NCBI GenBank assembly: GCA_003993805.1
Contig: RSEF01000005.1
Span: 18,506,969 to 18,570,968 of the forward strand
DNA length: 64,000 bases
From: Himantopus leucocephalus
Lineage: Eukaryota > Chordata > Aves > Charadriiformes > Recurvirostridae
Reading direction: 5' to 3'
Part shown: positions 1 to 26,605 of the stretch, piece after piece
How positions within the stretch are numbered: the stretch's first letter is position 1
Layout: the number at the start of each line of letters is the position of its first letter
Notes under the pieces: model-generated
The model's database searches: none
What the model was told of the DNA's origin: nothing
What the model saw: the letters and a program-made list of their open reading frames with translations, nothing else
Position numbers and translations under genes: made by a program

Positions 1-38
1 AAAGGTCCCTTCCAACCTTAACGATTCTATGATTCTAT
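1..38 (+). repeat. CR1 LINE 3' terminus (fragment at window edge)
   Basis: The first bases read as the typical CR1 3' end: a ggtcccttccaacc-type stretch followed by two tandem ATTCTATG-like octamers. The rest of the element lies left of the window. Plus orientation, within SLC1A2 intron 7. Confidence 0.85.
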
Positions 39-14126
<14,088 letters not shown>

Positions 14127-17100
14127 CACTGCATGCTTTATTTTATCTTATTTTTTAACCTGCATATATTTTTCAAATCGTTCTGCAAATAACAATGTGA
14201 CAAAAAGGTCCATGAACCCCAGACATTTTGAATGAGTTCGAGCAGTTCAAAAGATGGTTTTTTGCACTCTTCTTAGAATTTGTCATTTGAGGGGAAAAAA
14301 TCATGTACATTTTTTACATATCAAAAGGCAAGATGTGGTGTATTATGGAATATGCCAAGACGCAGACAATATGACATCATCTTCTATGGATATTTACTTA
14401 ATTTTCTATGGCAACAAAGAACTTAATTGCCAACCCAAACGAAGGATAGCTGCAATTCAGATACAGGTGTTGTCATTTGCTGACTGCCTTCCATGATATG
14501 CTCTTCAGAGATGGACATGTTGAATGCACTTTAGCATCAGAATGCTCCTGCACTCATACAGCATGCTTATGCTTTGCTTCCATCATCGTTACCGAGTCAT
14601 TAAGGCACAAACATCGTATTCTGTCTCTAATCCTTGCTGTAACTAACATGGATTATTAATAATAATACTAATGTCTTTATCAGAGCAAAGTGAGCTTGAG
14701 AAAACCCACCAGTTGGATGAGAAAACCGTCGGGGAGGTTAGTGGTTAAATGTTTACTAAGCACCCACGACTAGGAGGGGGCAGTTTAAAATCAAGGGTTT
14801 TTGAAAAGGAGGAGAAAGAGAGTGAAACAAGATGGAACTTTTCATTTCATAGTCTTTTTTTATTTATTAATACTCTGATTGGTTCCTGTACACTGTCTTT
14901 GGCACAGTGAATTTGCCAGTGAGCCTACCGTAGCCATTTATCCAAACAGATTCTCTTGCATCCTCCAGTTGCTACAACTGAGCCAGTATCTAACTGTGAA
15001 TGCCTACACTAAGTCCATTAGCAGATCACTATATATATTGGAAATATGAGTCCTATTCTGTCACTTCCAGCCTGGCTGGATTTGTTCTTTAGAATATATC
15101 TTTTCCTAATGCTTACTTGTAGATAATGTCAGGCCAAACCTGAATTTTCAGGGGAAAAAGTAATACTGAATTCAGGAAAGAAAAATCTTTCATCTTATCC
15201 TCAATTTTTCCCCGAATCGTCCAAGTTTTTAATAAAATGATTTTTTTAAAATGAAAACAAACATTTTTTTTCTGATATGGCTCTCCCCTTTCTCTTCTAA
15301 CCCACTCTTTTCCATGAGAAAAAGTAAAGAAAAAAAATTTTGAAATTATAAGAGAATACATGCTTATACAATGTGAAAAATTGTCATTAATTTATATTTC
15401 TCAAAAAAGGAAAGGACATAGAAGAGATAAAAATTTGAAAGAAAAAAGAAACTCTGAAAAAAAAGATCTCATTTGATAACAGATTTTTTTTCATTAAAAA
15501 TAAGCACACGCACATACACACACACACTTTGGTTAACTTCTTTTGGAACTTTTGGAAAGCTGTTTTTCAGTGAAATAGACTGCTAATTTCACTGGGTTCA
15601 AGACAAATTCAGCTACCATATATCAGCCTGAATCAGGTTCATGTAGCTGAATACTGATAATTTTATCTCCTTCCAGTCTTCCAGATTTGCACAGAGATCC
15701 AAGTCAAGCTAGAAAGACCGTTGATGCGATACTTGCCACACTTTTTCTTCTTGTTCAGTTTCTCTTACCATTTCCCTCCGTTGAGGCATCAGCTTACCAA
15801 AAAACCATGGATTAATGTCATCCTAAGCACATTCTCTAATTAAAATTTAGGACCAGTGATTTATGATCTAGAAGTATTTGTCCTTTTTAATTGTTTTAGG
15901 ATTGCTCTGCTTGTGAACTCATTTTGCACTTTTAAACTTGTGAAAGAGCCAGGCTTTACTGGATTGAGCACAAGAGTGACTTTGAGCAGTTACTTGTCTT
16001 GTCCGTGCGTCTGTCTGCAAGCTGCCAAAAGGATGTGATGTTACAGTCTACTTTATAAGCTATGAATATATGCTGACATTTGCAAAGCATTTGGATTGTG
16101 TTGAAGTGGTCTACAGCTCCCAAGTGTTAGAGTAGCAAAAACAACAGAGTGAAGGATTTGGGACTTCAGAACAGCCAGCTTTTAAATCTGAAGAGACATC
16201 TCTTCCTCCTGTCAAATGCGCTGGTGGGTTGAAAAGCTCATTGCAACTCTGGTCAGAATTTGGAAAAGCTAATCTACTAGCATGTCCTTTCTATTTACTT
16301 TCTGTGATATATTCCATGTATAACGTTACTAGTTCATAATTTTGCATGGTCAGTGTATACTTTTAATAAGTAGTTTACCTTTATATGGGGGTAGAGTGGT
16401 TGTTATTGCATGATTTTTTTTTTATTTTTTATTATCATATTTCACATGACTGTATGTGATTTTGATTTCTGACTAAGCTGTTCATTCCTGTATTTGCATG
16501 TTTCCCCCTTTCAATTATCTAAGAAAAACCTTTACTTTGTTTCAAAAATCAGTGCATTGTGTCATGCTTCCATGTCTCAATGCTTCCATGCATCCAGTTT
16601 ATCCAGCATGGGGAATTTCAGCTCTGTCTTTAAGTTTTCATTTGAAGCTGAGGATGTTAACTTACAAGGTAAGTTAGGAAAGTGAACAATCCATTTAAAA
16701 TTAAGTGAAAGGTTCTCTAACAATTATAAAAATCTAGATCACTTGTGTGAAGTTAAACTTCTATTTTACCTTAAAATTTTTTAAGTCATTTGGCTGCAAC
16801 TATCTTCCTTGAAGCATGGGTTTATTTATAGTGATTTCTGGGATGCTGTGTACTGGCCGGTGTTTAATGCGAGTTGGTAGATCGCTATAGGTCTTCTACC
16901 ATGCTTAAAACGTAAAAATTTTAGCACATATGTTTACAGGCAAAAGTGATGTTTTGCTGCACTTTGTGTGAAACAAACATAGCATTACTATGAATTTTTG
17001 GTCTGACTATGGTCAAAATCTTTCACTACATTTTTAGAAATAGTGGCATGATGAACAATACTTTCACAGCATATCTTTTCCTTCATTTCTTTAGAGGTAG

Positions 17101-17580
17101 TGGAGGTGTAGGTGAGTGTATAGATACACATCTATGATCATTCTGGCCTTGCATATTTTTCATGTCCTTGCATGAGCTATTCTGCTAAGGAATTCCACTG
17201 AAAAAATATGACTTTCTACATTAAAAAAAAAAAATCTGTTTTTGAAATAATCTAGAGAAATCTGTAGGAGATAGAAAGGAGTACAATCTGAAATATTTAT
17301 TAAAAAACCCTACAGCAAAGGCTCAGAAAATATGGAACTTTTTTTCTACTGCTAATGTTTTCTAGTCAGTCTAATAATTGAACAGAGGTCTCACTATTTG
17401 GGAGTGTTGTGAATTCTGAATAAATACATTTTGCATGTATAATAAGACACGGTGTATGTAATTCCTGTAAATATCTTAAGATATCTGTAAGATATCTTAT
17501 ATCTTCCATATAAAACTCATGGCTTTTTTGGTCAAAGTGCCTTGGCCTTTAAGTTGGTTGTTGATGGTAATTACTTGCAG
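14127..17580 (+). other. SLC1A2 intron 10 / probable GLT-1b 3' UTR
   Basis: A 3.5-kb AT-rich interval with no other exon or CR1. In the retained-intron isoform its first part would be 3' UTR, with an AATAAA at 15231-15236 followed by a T-rich stretch. It also contains a short CA repeat (about 15506-15528) and repeated TAAGATATC-type words near 17475-17505. It ends at ACTTGCAG (17573-17580). Confidence 0.6.
15231..15236 (+). terminator. Candidate poly(A) signal for the GLT-1b transcript
   Basis: AATAAA about 1.1 kb after the GLT-1b stop, with a T-rich stretch following at 15241-15247 and 15265-15272. It is the nearest exact hexamer I found downstream of that stop. Use is inferred. Confidence 0.35.
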
Positions 17581-17655
17581 GTAACACTGGCAACCAATGG
17601 CAAATCTGCAGACTTCAGTGTTGTTGAAGAAGAGCCTTGGAAACGTGAAAACTAA
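17581..17655 (+). CDS. SLC1A2: SLC1A2 exon 11: canonical C-terminus and stop
   Basis: Following ACTTGCAG, the frame opens on a whole codon and reads VTLATNGKSADFSVVEEEP then WKREN and TAA at 17653-17655. This is the canonical EAAT2 tail (GLT-1a). Relative to the mammalian tail as I know it, it has one additional Val before the EEEPW block, Phe in place of Cys after SAD, and a final Asn in place of Lys. The phase (0) agrees with exon 10. Confidence 0.96.
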   Translation, partial: VTLATNGKSADFSVVEEEPWKREN

Positions 17656-18230
17656 GGGAAGAGATTCCTAGCTCCATCTTTAGTAAGCTCTGAAGCTGTC
17701 TTCTGGCAAAAGATATTACGATTACAGAAGATTTCTCTTTTTTCTGTTTAACCTCTACAGTTTCTGCTTACTTAATTTCTTAACTGAAACTTAGCAAAGA
17801 TCTCATCACGTCATTGTAGTGTCTTTGCCAAGCAATGATCCATAACCATCTGTCTCCCTTGTGTTACTGTTTGGATGATGCAGCTGGAGGATACTCTGTG
17901 CAGTGCAACGTGCTCTCACCTGCCTCCCCTTTCATTCAAGACACGGACAATGTAAATGCTGAAAAACGGGAAGATCAAAGTGCCAGTATGGTTCACTACA
18001 GGGGCTCAGGGTCACAAATACAAGAGAAACAGAACACTACGTAAACCTTCAAGTGTTTTGGTGACTCTTCTGGCGTACCTGATCTATTTAGCACTGTATG
18101 GCTAAAGTATCTTTTGAAAATGTCCATAAAGATTTATCTTTGTTGTAATAATAACAAGCACCGTATCTTTGTGCCTAGTGATACTTTAAACTGAGCTTAG
18201 ATCCAGGGGCAGGATTAATGTATAGAAGTC

Positions 18231-18236
18231 AATAAA
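18231..18236 (+). terminator. Candidate proximal poly(A) signal, SLC1A2
   Basis: AATAAA 575 bases after the stop codon. It could give a short 3' UTR form; I see no strong GT-rich element right after it. Confidence 0.3.
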
Positions 18237-18860
18237 TTATCCCAGACATTTTGTTACATCAGTACAACTAATACTTAGCAACAAGACAAGATCTTAGATT
18301 TGTATGTGCATGTGATGTGTTTTTATCAGCTGTCCCAGGGCTGGTGCAGCCTTTATGTTATGATGAGGCTGTGCTGCTTTGTGACCACAATGCATGATAT
18401 AATACAAGGTAGCATTATTGCAGGGGTGGTAGTTCCTTCGCTAAATCTATGCCTGATGTACAAAATACAGAATACCATGGGCTCAGTTATGCCATTGTTA
18501 ATCAAAGTAGGTAGCATCTTACTATTCACTCTATCCACTGATGTCAGAGGGCTTCCTTATGTGGATGGGACGACTCAAGTAAGGCACGACTAAGATTGAT
18601 CACAGATGTCATGACTGGGTACTTGATAATTAAACAAATTCTGAATCCATCGAGAGTTTTGTAATGTGATCATCAGTAGCATTGGGTATGAAGTGAACAC
18701 CATCTTTCAAGTATATGTCATATTTCAGAGAATGGCTAAATCCTGAATTCATTGCTAAGACAAATTCCGTGTAAGGTTAATAGAATTTGGGCAGGGTTAG
18801 GACTGAATGAAGAATAAACCACAATTTCAGGATTTAGACCAGTACATTGAATATACATGT

Positions 18861-18874
18861 CTCTCTCTCTCTCT
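18861..18874. repeat. (CT)n microsatellite
   Basis: About seven CT units running into TTTTGCAG, so that it resembles a strong 3' splice site within the presumed 3' UTR. Confidence 0.85.
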
Positions 18875-19758
18875 TTTGCAGAGTAACATATAACTCTCTA
18901 ATATCAGAGAAAAGTTCCTTAGAGCACATGGCATCTTGAATTAATGAGATGGTGTTTTGTCAACATAATATAGATGACTCATCCTGTCAGAAGAAATTAC
19001 AGTCACAATAATCAATCTGTGAAGTGTTTTTAAAGGTGCTTGTTAATACTCAGCAATTTTAAGACACTGATGAATGCTATTGTACTATTGGCAATGTTCT
19101 GTAGCAAAGCTGAGCCGCGTGGCCTTGGGAGGCTTTACCCACAGAACAAGCTTTGTGCAATTTTTGGGGGAGCTCTCAGAGGTTCTGAGAATGAATCAGA
19201 ATATGAGCATACAGTGAACTTGAAAATCACAGAGTTGAAACAGTTACAGACATAGGCCATTCACTGTCTGTGCTCAGACCTGTCATGGATTTAAACAAGA
19301 ATAATGTGTTTAACTGTAGAGTTTGGCTCTGTAGAAGCTATTAAAATATAAATGTGATCTGCTTTTGCTCATCTGCATTCATATAAATATCTCTGAAAAT
19401 GCACACGGACCTGAGCCAGCCAAGGCTACTTGCATGATTAATGATGTGCAAGATCAAGTCCGTTGTCAGAGTATCCCTCATTTAAGCATTTGTTGTTGTG
19501 GAATATTTTTGTTGCCATTGTATTTTTCTCCTCACTTGCATGCCATGGCTACAATCCTAAGCAAAATGGCCTGTATAATTTAACAAATATTGAACCACTG
19601 TGAATTCTGTAGGCCTCTAACATGTATTAGAGGCGGAGACCTTTTCCAGAGGCCTCCTGAAGCATCTTAAGGATTTTTTTTTTGTGAGGGATGGAATTGT
19701 AGGATGTTAAGAGAAGTGGCAGGCAGGTTGTCTTCTCTTTTCCTCAGTCATTGGTATT

Positions 19759-19787
19759 AGCATATCCAGAGTTAACCTGGATATGCT
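19759..19787 (+). other. Perfect 11-bp stem-loop in SLC1A2 3' UTR
   Basis: Arms AGCATATCCAG (19759-19769) and CTGGATATGCT (19777-19787) are exact reverse complements around a 7-nt loop, AGTTAAC. It could form in the RNA; no known element is recognised. Confidence 0.7.
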
Positions 19788-22700
19788 GCTGCTTCTCCCA
19801 GTTTGCATTCGAAGACATTTTTACCACTGGGTTATGTGCCAGAAATGTGCCTCAGATGATGTGTAGGTGTAAAATGTTCCATATTCTGAGCGTGCTGGAT
19901 CATATTAAGTGAAATTTGCTGTGACTTGGTTGGTAGTTATATCCAAGAATAACACACAGTTTATATCCAACATTCTTGAACTGTTTCATGGCACAGCTCG
20001 CCCATTAATAGATGACTTTCCATCCTCTTCAGTATAGCTGTTTCTTAGGAGCAGCCACACCAATTTCTTGCCTTGAAAGTACCTTTAGAAAACTGGTCCA
20101 TGCACTTTTAGTTGTCATTTGAAACTGTTTAGCAGTTGGAAACAAATAGGAATGTCAGCAACATGTGACTAGGCAGCTCCACAAAATTACATATTGAGAA
20201 ACACTTAGAATAGGCTTACACTTATCCACTTGGGATGTATTGTCCTTTGAACAGTGCTTCTTTGGATGGAGGCAAGGGGAGGAAGGAATGAGATGCTAGA
20301 GAAACCCCACCCACATAAGGGAGAATAAATTTGGGTCTTTTGATAGGGCTGGAATAGCAGACTATGATTCTAAAATAGTAATTCTGTAGATACAGTAACT
20401 CAGGGAAGTTTCAAAATAAAACTATGATGGGTTTTTTCTATTTAAATGTGGATGTGGGAGAAGGAGAAATGTTTTTGATAGACTCCTCTGCTTTTAGCCT
20501 GAATGAATATTTAATATAGCACAGCGCTATATTTAACCATCAAAAAGCTTTCAGTTTGGGAAAATTTAAGTCACTCTTGGCTTGCATTTCTCGATTTACT
20601 CATTCCACATGAGGCTGGGTTGCTACTTAACTAAATAAACAGAAAATAACCCAGGGACCGGCCACTTCAGCTAATATAAGGTTCACGTTTCAGCAGGCAG
20701 TTCTGGTCACTGGCCAGTCTCTTTAGTTTCACTAGGAGTGTCAATGCATTAATTTGTACCTGGCAAATCTTTTGTTCACAGTGCTGGGGTGGCGAAGTTA
20801 AAGGAGAAGCGCAGTGGAAAGTGATTTGTTTCCTGTGTAGTAGCTAAACAAATTAACATTTATTTCTACATTCATCTAATTTGCTGCTCTGTCAGTTCCC
20901 CCCACCCTTGTCTGTGTAACTGGGATATCCTTTGCCCCTTGGATTGCTGACAGCACACTGGCACATGGAAAAGTCTAGACCAAGCAAAGACTCAGTTAAT
21001 TGCATGCTTAATTAACAACATGCTTATGCATTTGCTTTATGCATTTACTGCTGAAGCTAGGTTGGCATTTTCTTAATAACTGTTCATTGAAACTAAAGCA
21101 CACTGTATGTTAAAGCTACAGAAAAGGTGGAGCACTTTGCTACTGAATTTGTTTCTTCATTGCTTCCCTTAGAAGACAAAGGCTGCACCAGCATCGTAAG
21201 AAGCATGCATGTGTCTTGTACATGAAGGTGCTTCAAATAGGTAGGGGATAAGCCATTTGAACCATATTATGGGACGTACTTTTTCCAGTTGAATCGGTGA
21301 GAAACTCAGTATGTCTTTGAAAAACTGTGTATGCTGTCATTTGCTGTGCCTGCAATGCTCTGACTACATGAAAGCCCTACTGAGATCTATGGGAGTCACG
21401 GGCTTCCAGGAAAGTTCAAGTCCCTTCCTGTCTCTGTTAAGTTATAAGGCATTTCACAATCCCATCCTAGAGAATAGTCTTTGTCTGCTATTTATAATGA
21501 CGTTGATTCTCATATCCAAAAGATTTCTGCCAAGATGCTTCTTTTTTGCCTAATTGGTTCTATGCTACAAGTTCAGCAATGAATTTAAAACTCAGCACAA
21601 ATATAAGGATCACTATCATTATGTTTTTTTTCCATTTCTTCCTTGAGATACAGCTGATCTGCATTCCTTTCATGGAATACCAAACCTTTTGCCACTTTAA
21701 AAAGTACAAGTAATATAGATTTCTGATTTGTTTTCCATCACTCCCAGGGTCCTTAGTTTTCCATCAGTAGGTACTCAGAAGAGCAGACTGTTCATCTGAG
21801 AAGCTGCAGCAACAGTGTTTGAACAAATTTATTCTGGCAACTGCCTGGATTTTCTTTGCTTCCTCGCCTTCACTTGTGTTGTTGCAGCCTTGTTGTAGCA
21901 ATACAGCAGCAATGGCACAAATCCCCCAAACCATAGGCAGTATTAAACCTCACCTCTGACATTTACTTCTGTAATTATCTTTAAAAAGGCTCTGAGCTTT
22001 AGTACCAGGCTCAGAAGAAACCTTTTGTGGAGATGTAAAGGTATAACTGTTTCTCATTTCATTAAGTTCCATTCATCTAGTTTTATCACTGGATTTGAAT
22101 TAATTTAAAGAAGGATAAATAAGGGCACTTTCTAAAAATGTACTGTAATATTAATCTGTGATGAGCCAGAAGACTATTCTTGATTTTATTACTGTGACTT
22201 CTAAGGCCACAATTAAGATATTTTTCATATTAGTTATTGTGGTGTATAGTATTAGGTGTATAGTCCATTGGGACAATTCATCTCAGCTATAATTCACCAT
22301 GTAAGACTATGTAGAAGCTCCTGTTCCCAGCAGAAAGCACTCTTGGGAAGATGAGCTATTTTCTTTTTTCTTTCAAGTACTGAAAAAAAAAAAAAAGGAA
22401 TTGCAATACTGAAGTGTCAAATAAGGCAGTCCAGCTGTAAAGAAATTGTTCAGCTTCGCCATGTTATTTTTGAAAGTGTTATGTTCTTGCTCATGATTTA
22501 CCTGAAACAATGTATTTACTGCATATTCCTTCCAAAGTCATTGATCTTTCTTCCCACATAGACACCAAGGCTGTGTGTCTCCGTGGTCCTCAGACAAAGC
22601 AGACTGCAGTTCTGCACACCTCAGGCAGGACTCCTGTTAAAGTCTCCAGCAGCAGTGTCTGGGTACAGACTGTACAATGGGTGCCTCCCTCATTTTTTCC

Positions 22701-25700
22701 TCCTGATCATGTTTGATGCTAAATTCAGATCTGCTGCTATGAATGAGTCAAACCACTGCTGATGCTCAGGTGCTGGTAATTCGTTTACTTCTTGTATGAG
22801 CGGGCTCCCTGGCACAAGGCTCTGAGGAACCATCCCTCGCATATGCCCACCATCCCAGAAACATCTTCTCCTGCTCGGGGGAAACCTGGTGACTTCCCAC
22901 TACTGGGTTGATACAACTCCTAACAGATAAGGTGGTTGTGCAGTTGCAACTATGAAACTTATGAAAAACACGGTTTCCAAACACTGAAAAAACCTAGAGC
23001 ATATGACTGAGACACTGAGTAGGTCTTTACTAGTGCAGGATGGAAATAAACAACAGGCTAATGTAGGATATGGAAAGGCAAGAAGACTTGTGAGATTTCT
23101 TACTTCACCCAACTGTTGATCCCCTTTCACTTCTAACTACATTCTGACGCAGAGCCAGTGCTGATTGATGCCAGTGTCCAATCCCTCTTAGTCTGATTTT
23201 TCAAAATTCAGGAGTTCTGCAATTGTTTTTAAAGATGCTCTGTGGCGCACACCATTACATGAAGGGAAACTGTAATAGACAGCATCACACAACCTGGATT
23301 GCCTGGTACCTGTATATTGCTTTCTACATAAATAGTATAGTCTGCAGGGCTTTTTGTATCATTATTTTCTTTTTTTATACAGTTTTTCAAAGACTGTATG
23401 CAAACTGTGTTTACAAATTGATTTTACAGTCAGTGTTGTAGATTACAGACTTGTGAGTTCTTGTGTACTACAGGTTGTCCTTCCTTCTCAAAGACAATTG
23501 CATACACTTGCATCCAACATATCATACTCCTTTCTTAAATACATCCCATTTCCTATTATCTGGTGTGAACTCTAGCTTGTAGAATGCATGAGAAAAAGCT
23601 GCATATGTATTTATATTGTTAAATGTTATATGCTCGATACTGATTTAGTTATTAATACAGGTTTTAGGGGTTTGTACTTGTTCTCTGGAAACTACAGAGT
23701 AGACTGAACTAAATTACCTAGTATCTGTAATTTACAGACAGACTAATATTTTCTTATACTTTTTTCTATATGACCATATACAGTAGGGGGATAATCCTTT
23801 AAAGGTGATCTGTACCTTAGAACAAAACCAGCTTTCTTATAACACTTAGGATCGATGAAATATTTTTGTGTTATGTTTAGTGATGAATTATAAACAAAGC
23901 ACAAAATGCAAGAAGCAAATAGGAATTTCAAGATGTCCTTAAATGCTGCAGTTCATTATGGAACAATGTTATAATAATCTGAACAATCTTCTAGATTGAT
24001 TGTCTTGGGTGATCGTCCCTCATTTTTCCTGGTGTTACCTTCGCCAAATCCTGCAGTTCTTTCTTAGGACCTGATCATGTGTGATTGACTGACTCAGAAT
24101 ACAGCTTATAGAAAACTGGAGATCTGTGTAGGCAAAAAATGTGTTATCAGGTACCCAGTCCATCTTGCTACAATACAGTGTGTATGAGTTCAGCCTGTGG
24201 AAAGACTTCATGATTTGGCCACCTACCTTTGCCTTCTTGAAAAGGGACCAACAGAACCACCATGGGACCAATGGAATTGGGTAGCATCCATACAAACACC
24301 TCCTGCTTTCTTATATGTTTTAAAGAGAACAACCACTATATTTTTTGACCCAGACAAGTGAGAGTTGCGTCTCTGTTATGATCATCTGTTCCCATTAGGC
24401 AAATACCTGTTGGCATTAAGGCTGTGGCTGTAATAATTTCTGTTTAATTAACAAGGAACTGTTTTTAGAGGAATAAAAATAATATAAATATTCATAAAAA
24501 TTATATAAAAAAAATCTTTTATGTCCTACTAGCCCTTTGACTGTGATTCAAAACAAAGAAAATATTGACAAGCAAGTAGTGCTGTCCCAGTGTGACTGAT
24601 ACTGGGTATATTCAACTATTCAGAATCTATGGGGCCATGTTATTCTGGTGAGGTTTTGAAGACTAAATTTCTAGTAGATACACATATAGGAAGTGTGTTC
24701 ATATACCCTTGTATTTTAATCTCTTTCTTGTGTTTTAAATCAGATGTACCAGGTATTATCTTAATAGGAACTGCAGGTAGAATAGTGCTGAGTTACTCAA
24801 ACCTTATTGATACCAGTTTTGACATTTTGTTGAAGCGTGGCGTCCAGTGCCTCTCTGCACTTAGTGTAGACAATGTAGCTATCAACATGTAATTTCAGTG
24901 AAATGGTGTATGCAGTATGTGTAGCAGTGCTTTAATTTAATTTAATTGATTTCTGTGTATTGAGCCATAGTAGAAAATTAGATTGTCTTTTAAAATTTTG
25001 TTCTACTTTCTGTTTTTCATTTGTCTCCGGGTTTGTTTCCTTTTGGCCATTCAACTGATTAGATTCCACAGCTTAGTAACTGCTTTATCTGTCTATTATG
25101 GAGTATCCTGTTCTGATAACATTCAGAATCACGTTTGCAGCCAACTTCTTGTAAATATGTTATTTTTAGTTTTCAGCTATAACCAGTGTGGTATGTGTTA
25201 GTACCTGCATGTGTGTAGTTTCCTGGCAGTGCGTGAAAGTGATCCCAGCATAGATTTGCTGCCTTGTGAATGCAGTTGTTATGACATTAAGAATTAATGT
25301 TCACCTAGAATGATTAGTTTCTGTTTTGTTTTCTTCTTTTTTGCTTGAAATTTTGGAACTCTTTATCACCAGAAGTTTAGTAAGTCACTGTTTAAATTGG
25401 CACAATGAATAAGGGGAAACTGATCTAACTGCACTCCTGCTAAATGCCCTGGCTGCTTTTGACTCTGTGCACTGTGCATCATTCAGCCCCTAGTGATGTC
25501 ACAGCACAGCAGGATCCCTCTGGGTTACTTCCAGTTCCTACTTGACCACAGACGCCAGCAACGCAAGTGCAGTCACATGGCTGTGACTGGGCAAGGCTGC
25601 AGGCAGCAGGGCCTGCTGGTTCTCTCCAGAGTGCCCAAGAAGTCAAAGTAGGAACCTCTGCTTCATTGCCTTGGCAGGAAAAGTCTCTGAGAAAGATGAA

Positions 25701-26581
25701 TACACTCATGGGCAAAGGTGCGCTGTTTCTTTCATTATTAGAAACAGATATCAATAGTTATTGGAAATTAAATGCAAAGCTAAATTCTTCTCAAGGGACT
25801 GTGGTTGTTTTACAGGCCGTTATTTGCAAACTATGTCTGATCATAAAACAGACATATGAGCTATATAGTCAGTGGCAAAAATCTTCTGAAATCAGAGCTA
25901 TAGTTCAGCTGTCAGAAAATAAGAACTTTCTGGGGCAAAACCTGAAGGTGTTTCTGAAAGAGCTTGGGACAGCAAGAAGGAGGTGGTTCATTCCTCAATA
26001 CCCTGGGCCTGGATCTCATAAATATAATCATCCCCTGTAAGCTGAAAGAGATTAAAATTGGGCCCCAAAGCACAGGAAGCATCCTGCTTGGTGAGTCCCA
26101 TTATGATGCTTCAGTATGAATTGCACACTACAGTACGGTGCACTGCTTATTCATCATCCCTTGCCCCCTCTTAAAAGTGACCAGTCACAAGCTAGATTGT
26201 TTTCAGATGTTTCATGTAAAAAGGATAAAAAGGAAGAGGGATAAGGTTGGTCTTTTTCTTGTACTCAAAAAGTTCCCCAGATTTTGAAACTACACACTTT
26301 GTTTAAAAACTGGTGAATGCAGATGATAAAGGTTCTCCCAGCTCTGGGCTCTGTTCTTGTATATTGTAGTTGGAATGCCTTGTAAACTGAGTCTATTTTT
26401 GTAGTTCAGATCCTTTCCTCCTTAAAATGTTTGGTAGTCATTTGCTTTTAATGCTTTCTTACAGTGTGAACAGATTTCTGTAACTTTCATGTATAAAACA
26501 AGTTAGAAATTCTTTCTATACTAGAAATAGTCATGAATATAATATTTCAGTAAGTGTTGTACCTTTTATGTACATATTATC

Positions 26582-26587
26582 AATAAA
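26582..26587 (+). terminator. SLC1A2: Probable distal poly(A) signal of SLC1A2
   Basis: AATAAA, followed after about 25-35 bases by a T/G-rich stretch (ttatatctgtgagtttt). The upstream AU-rich sequence with TGTA words (tgtacctttt, atgtacatatt) resembles a cleavage-factor context. This places the 3' UTR end near 26605. Confidence 0.5.
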
Positions 26588-26605
26588 TGTTGATTCATAA
26601 TTTTC

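Larger units (their letters stand above)
17656..26605 (+). other. SLC1A2: Probable long 3' UTR of SLC1A2
   Basis: About 9 kb downstream of the stop, without recognisable CR1, exons or other genes. Mammalian SLC1A2 also has a 3' UTR of roughly this size. It contains an early AATAAA (18231), a (CT)n-CAG acceptor-like site (18860-18881), an 11-bp perfect stem-loop (19759-19787), many AT-rich blocks, and a final AATAAA at 26582. Open frames here, including 157 codons at 25567-26040, lack family resemblance and are taken as chance. The extent is inferred and needs transcript data. Confidence 0.5.

Noticed and set aside
25567..26040. 157-codon open frame, plus strand
   Set aside because: No recognisable domain, no splice or start context, and it lies in the presumed SLC1A2 3' UTR; composition looks like chance.
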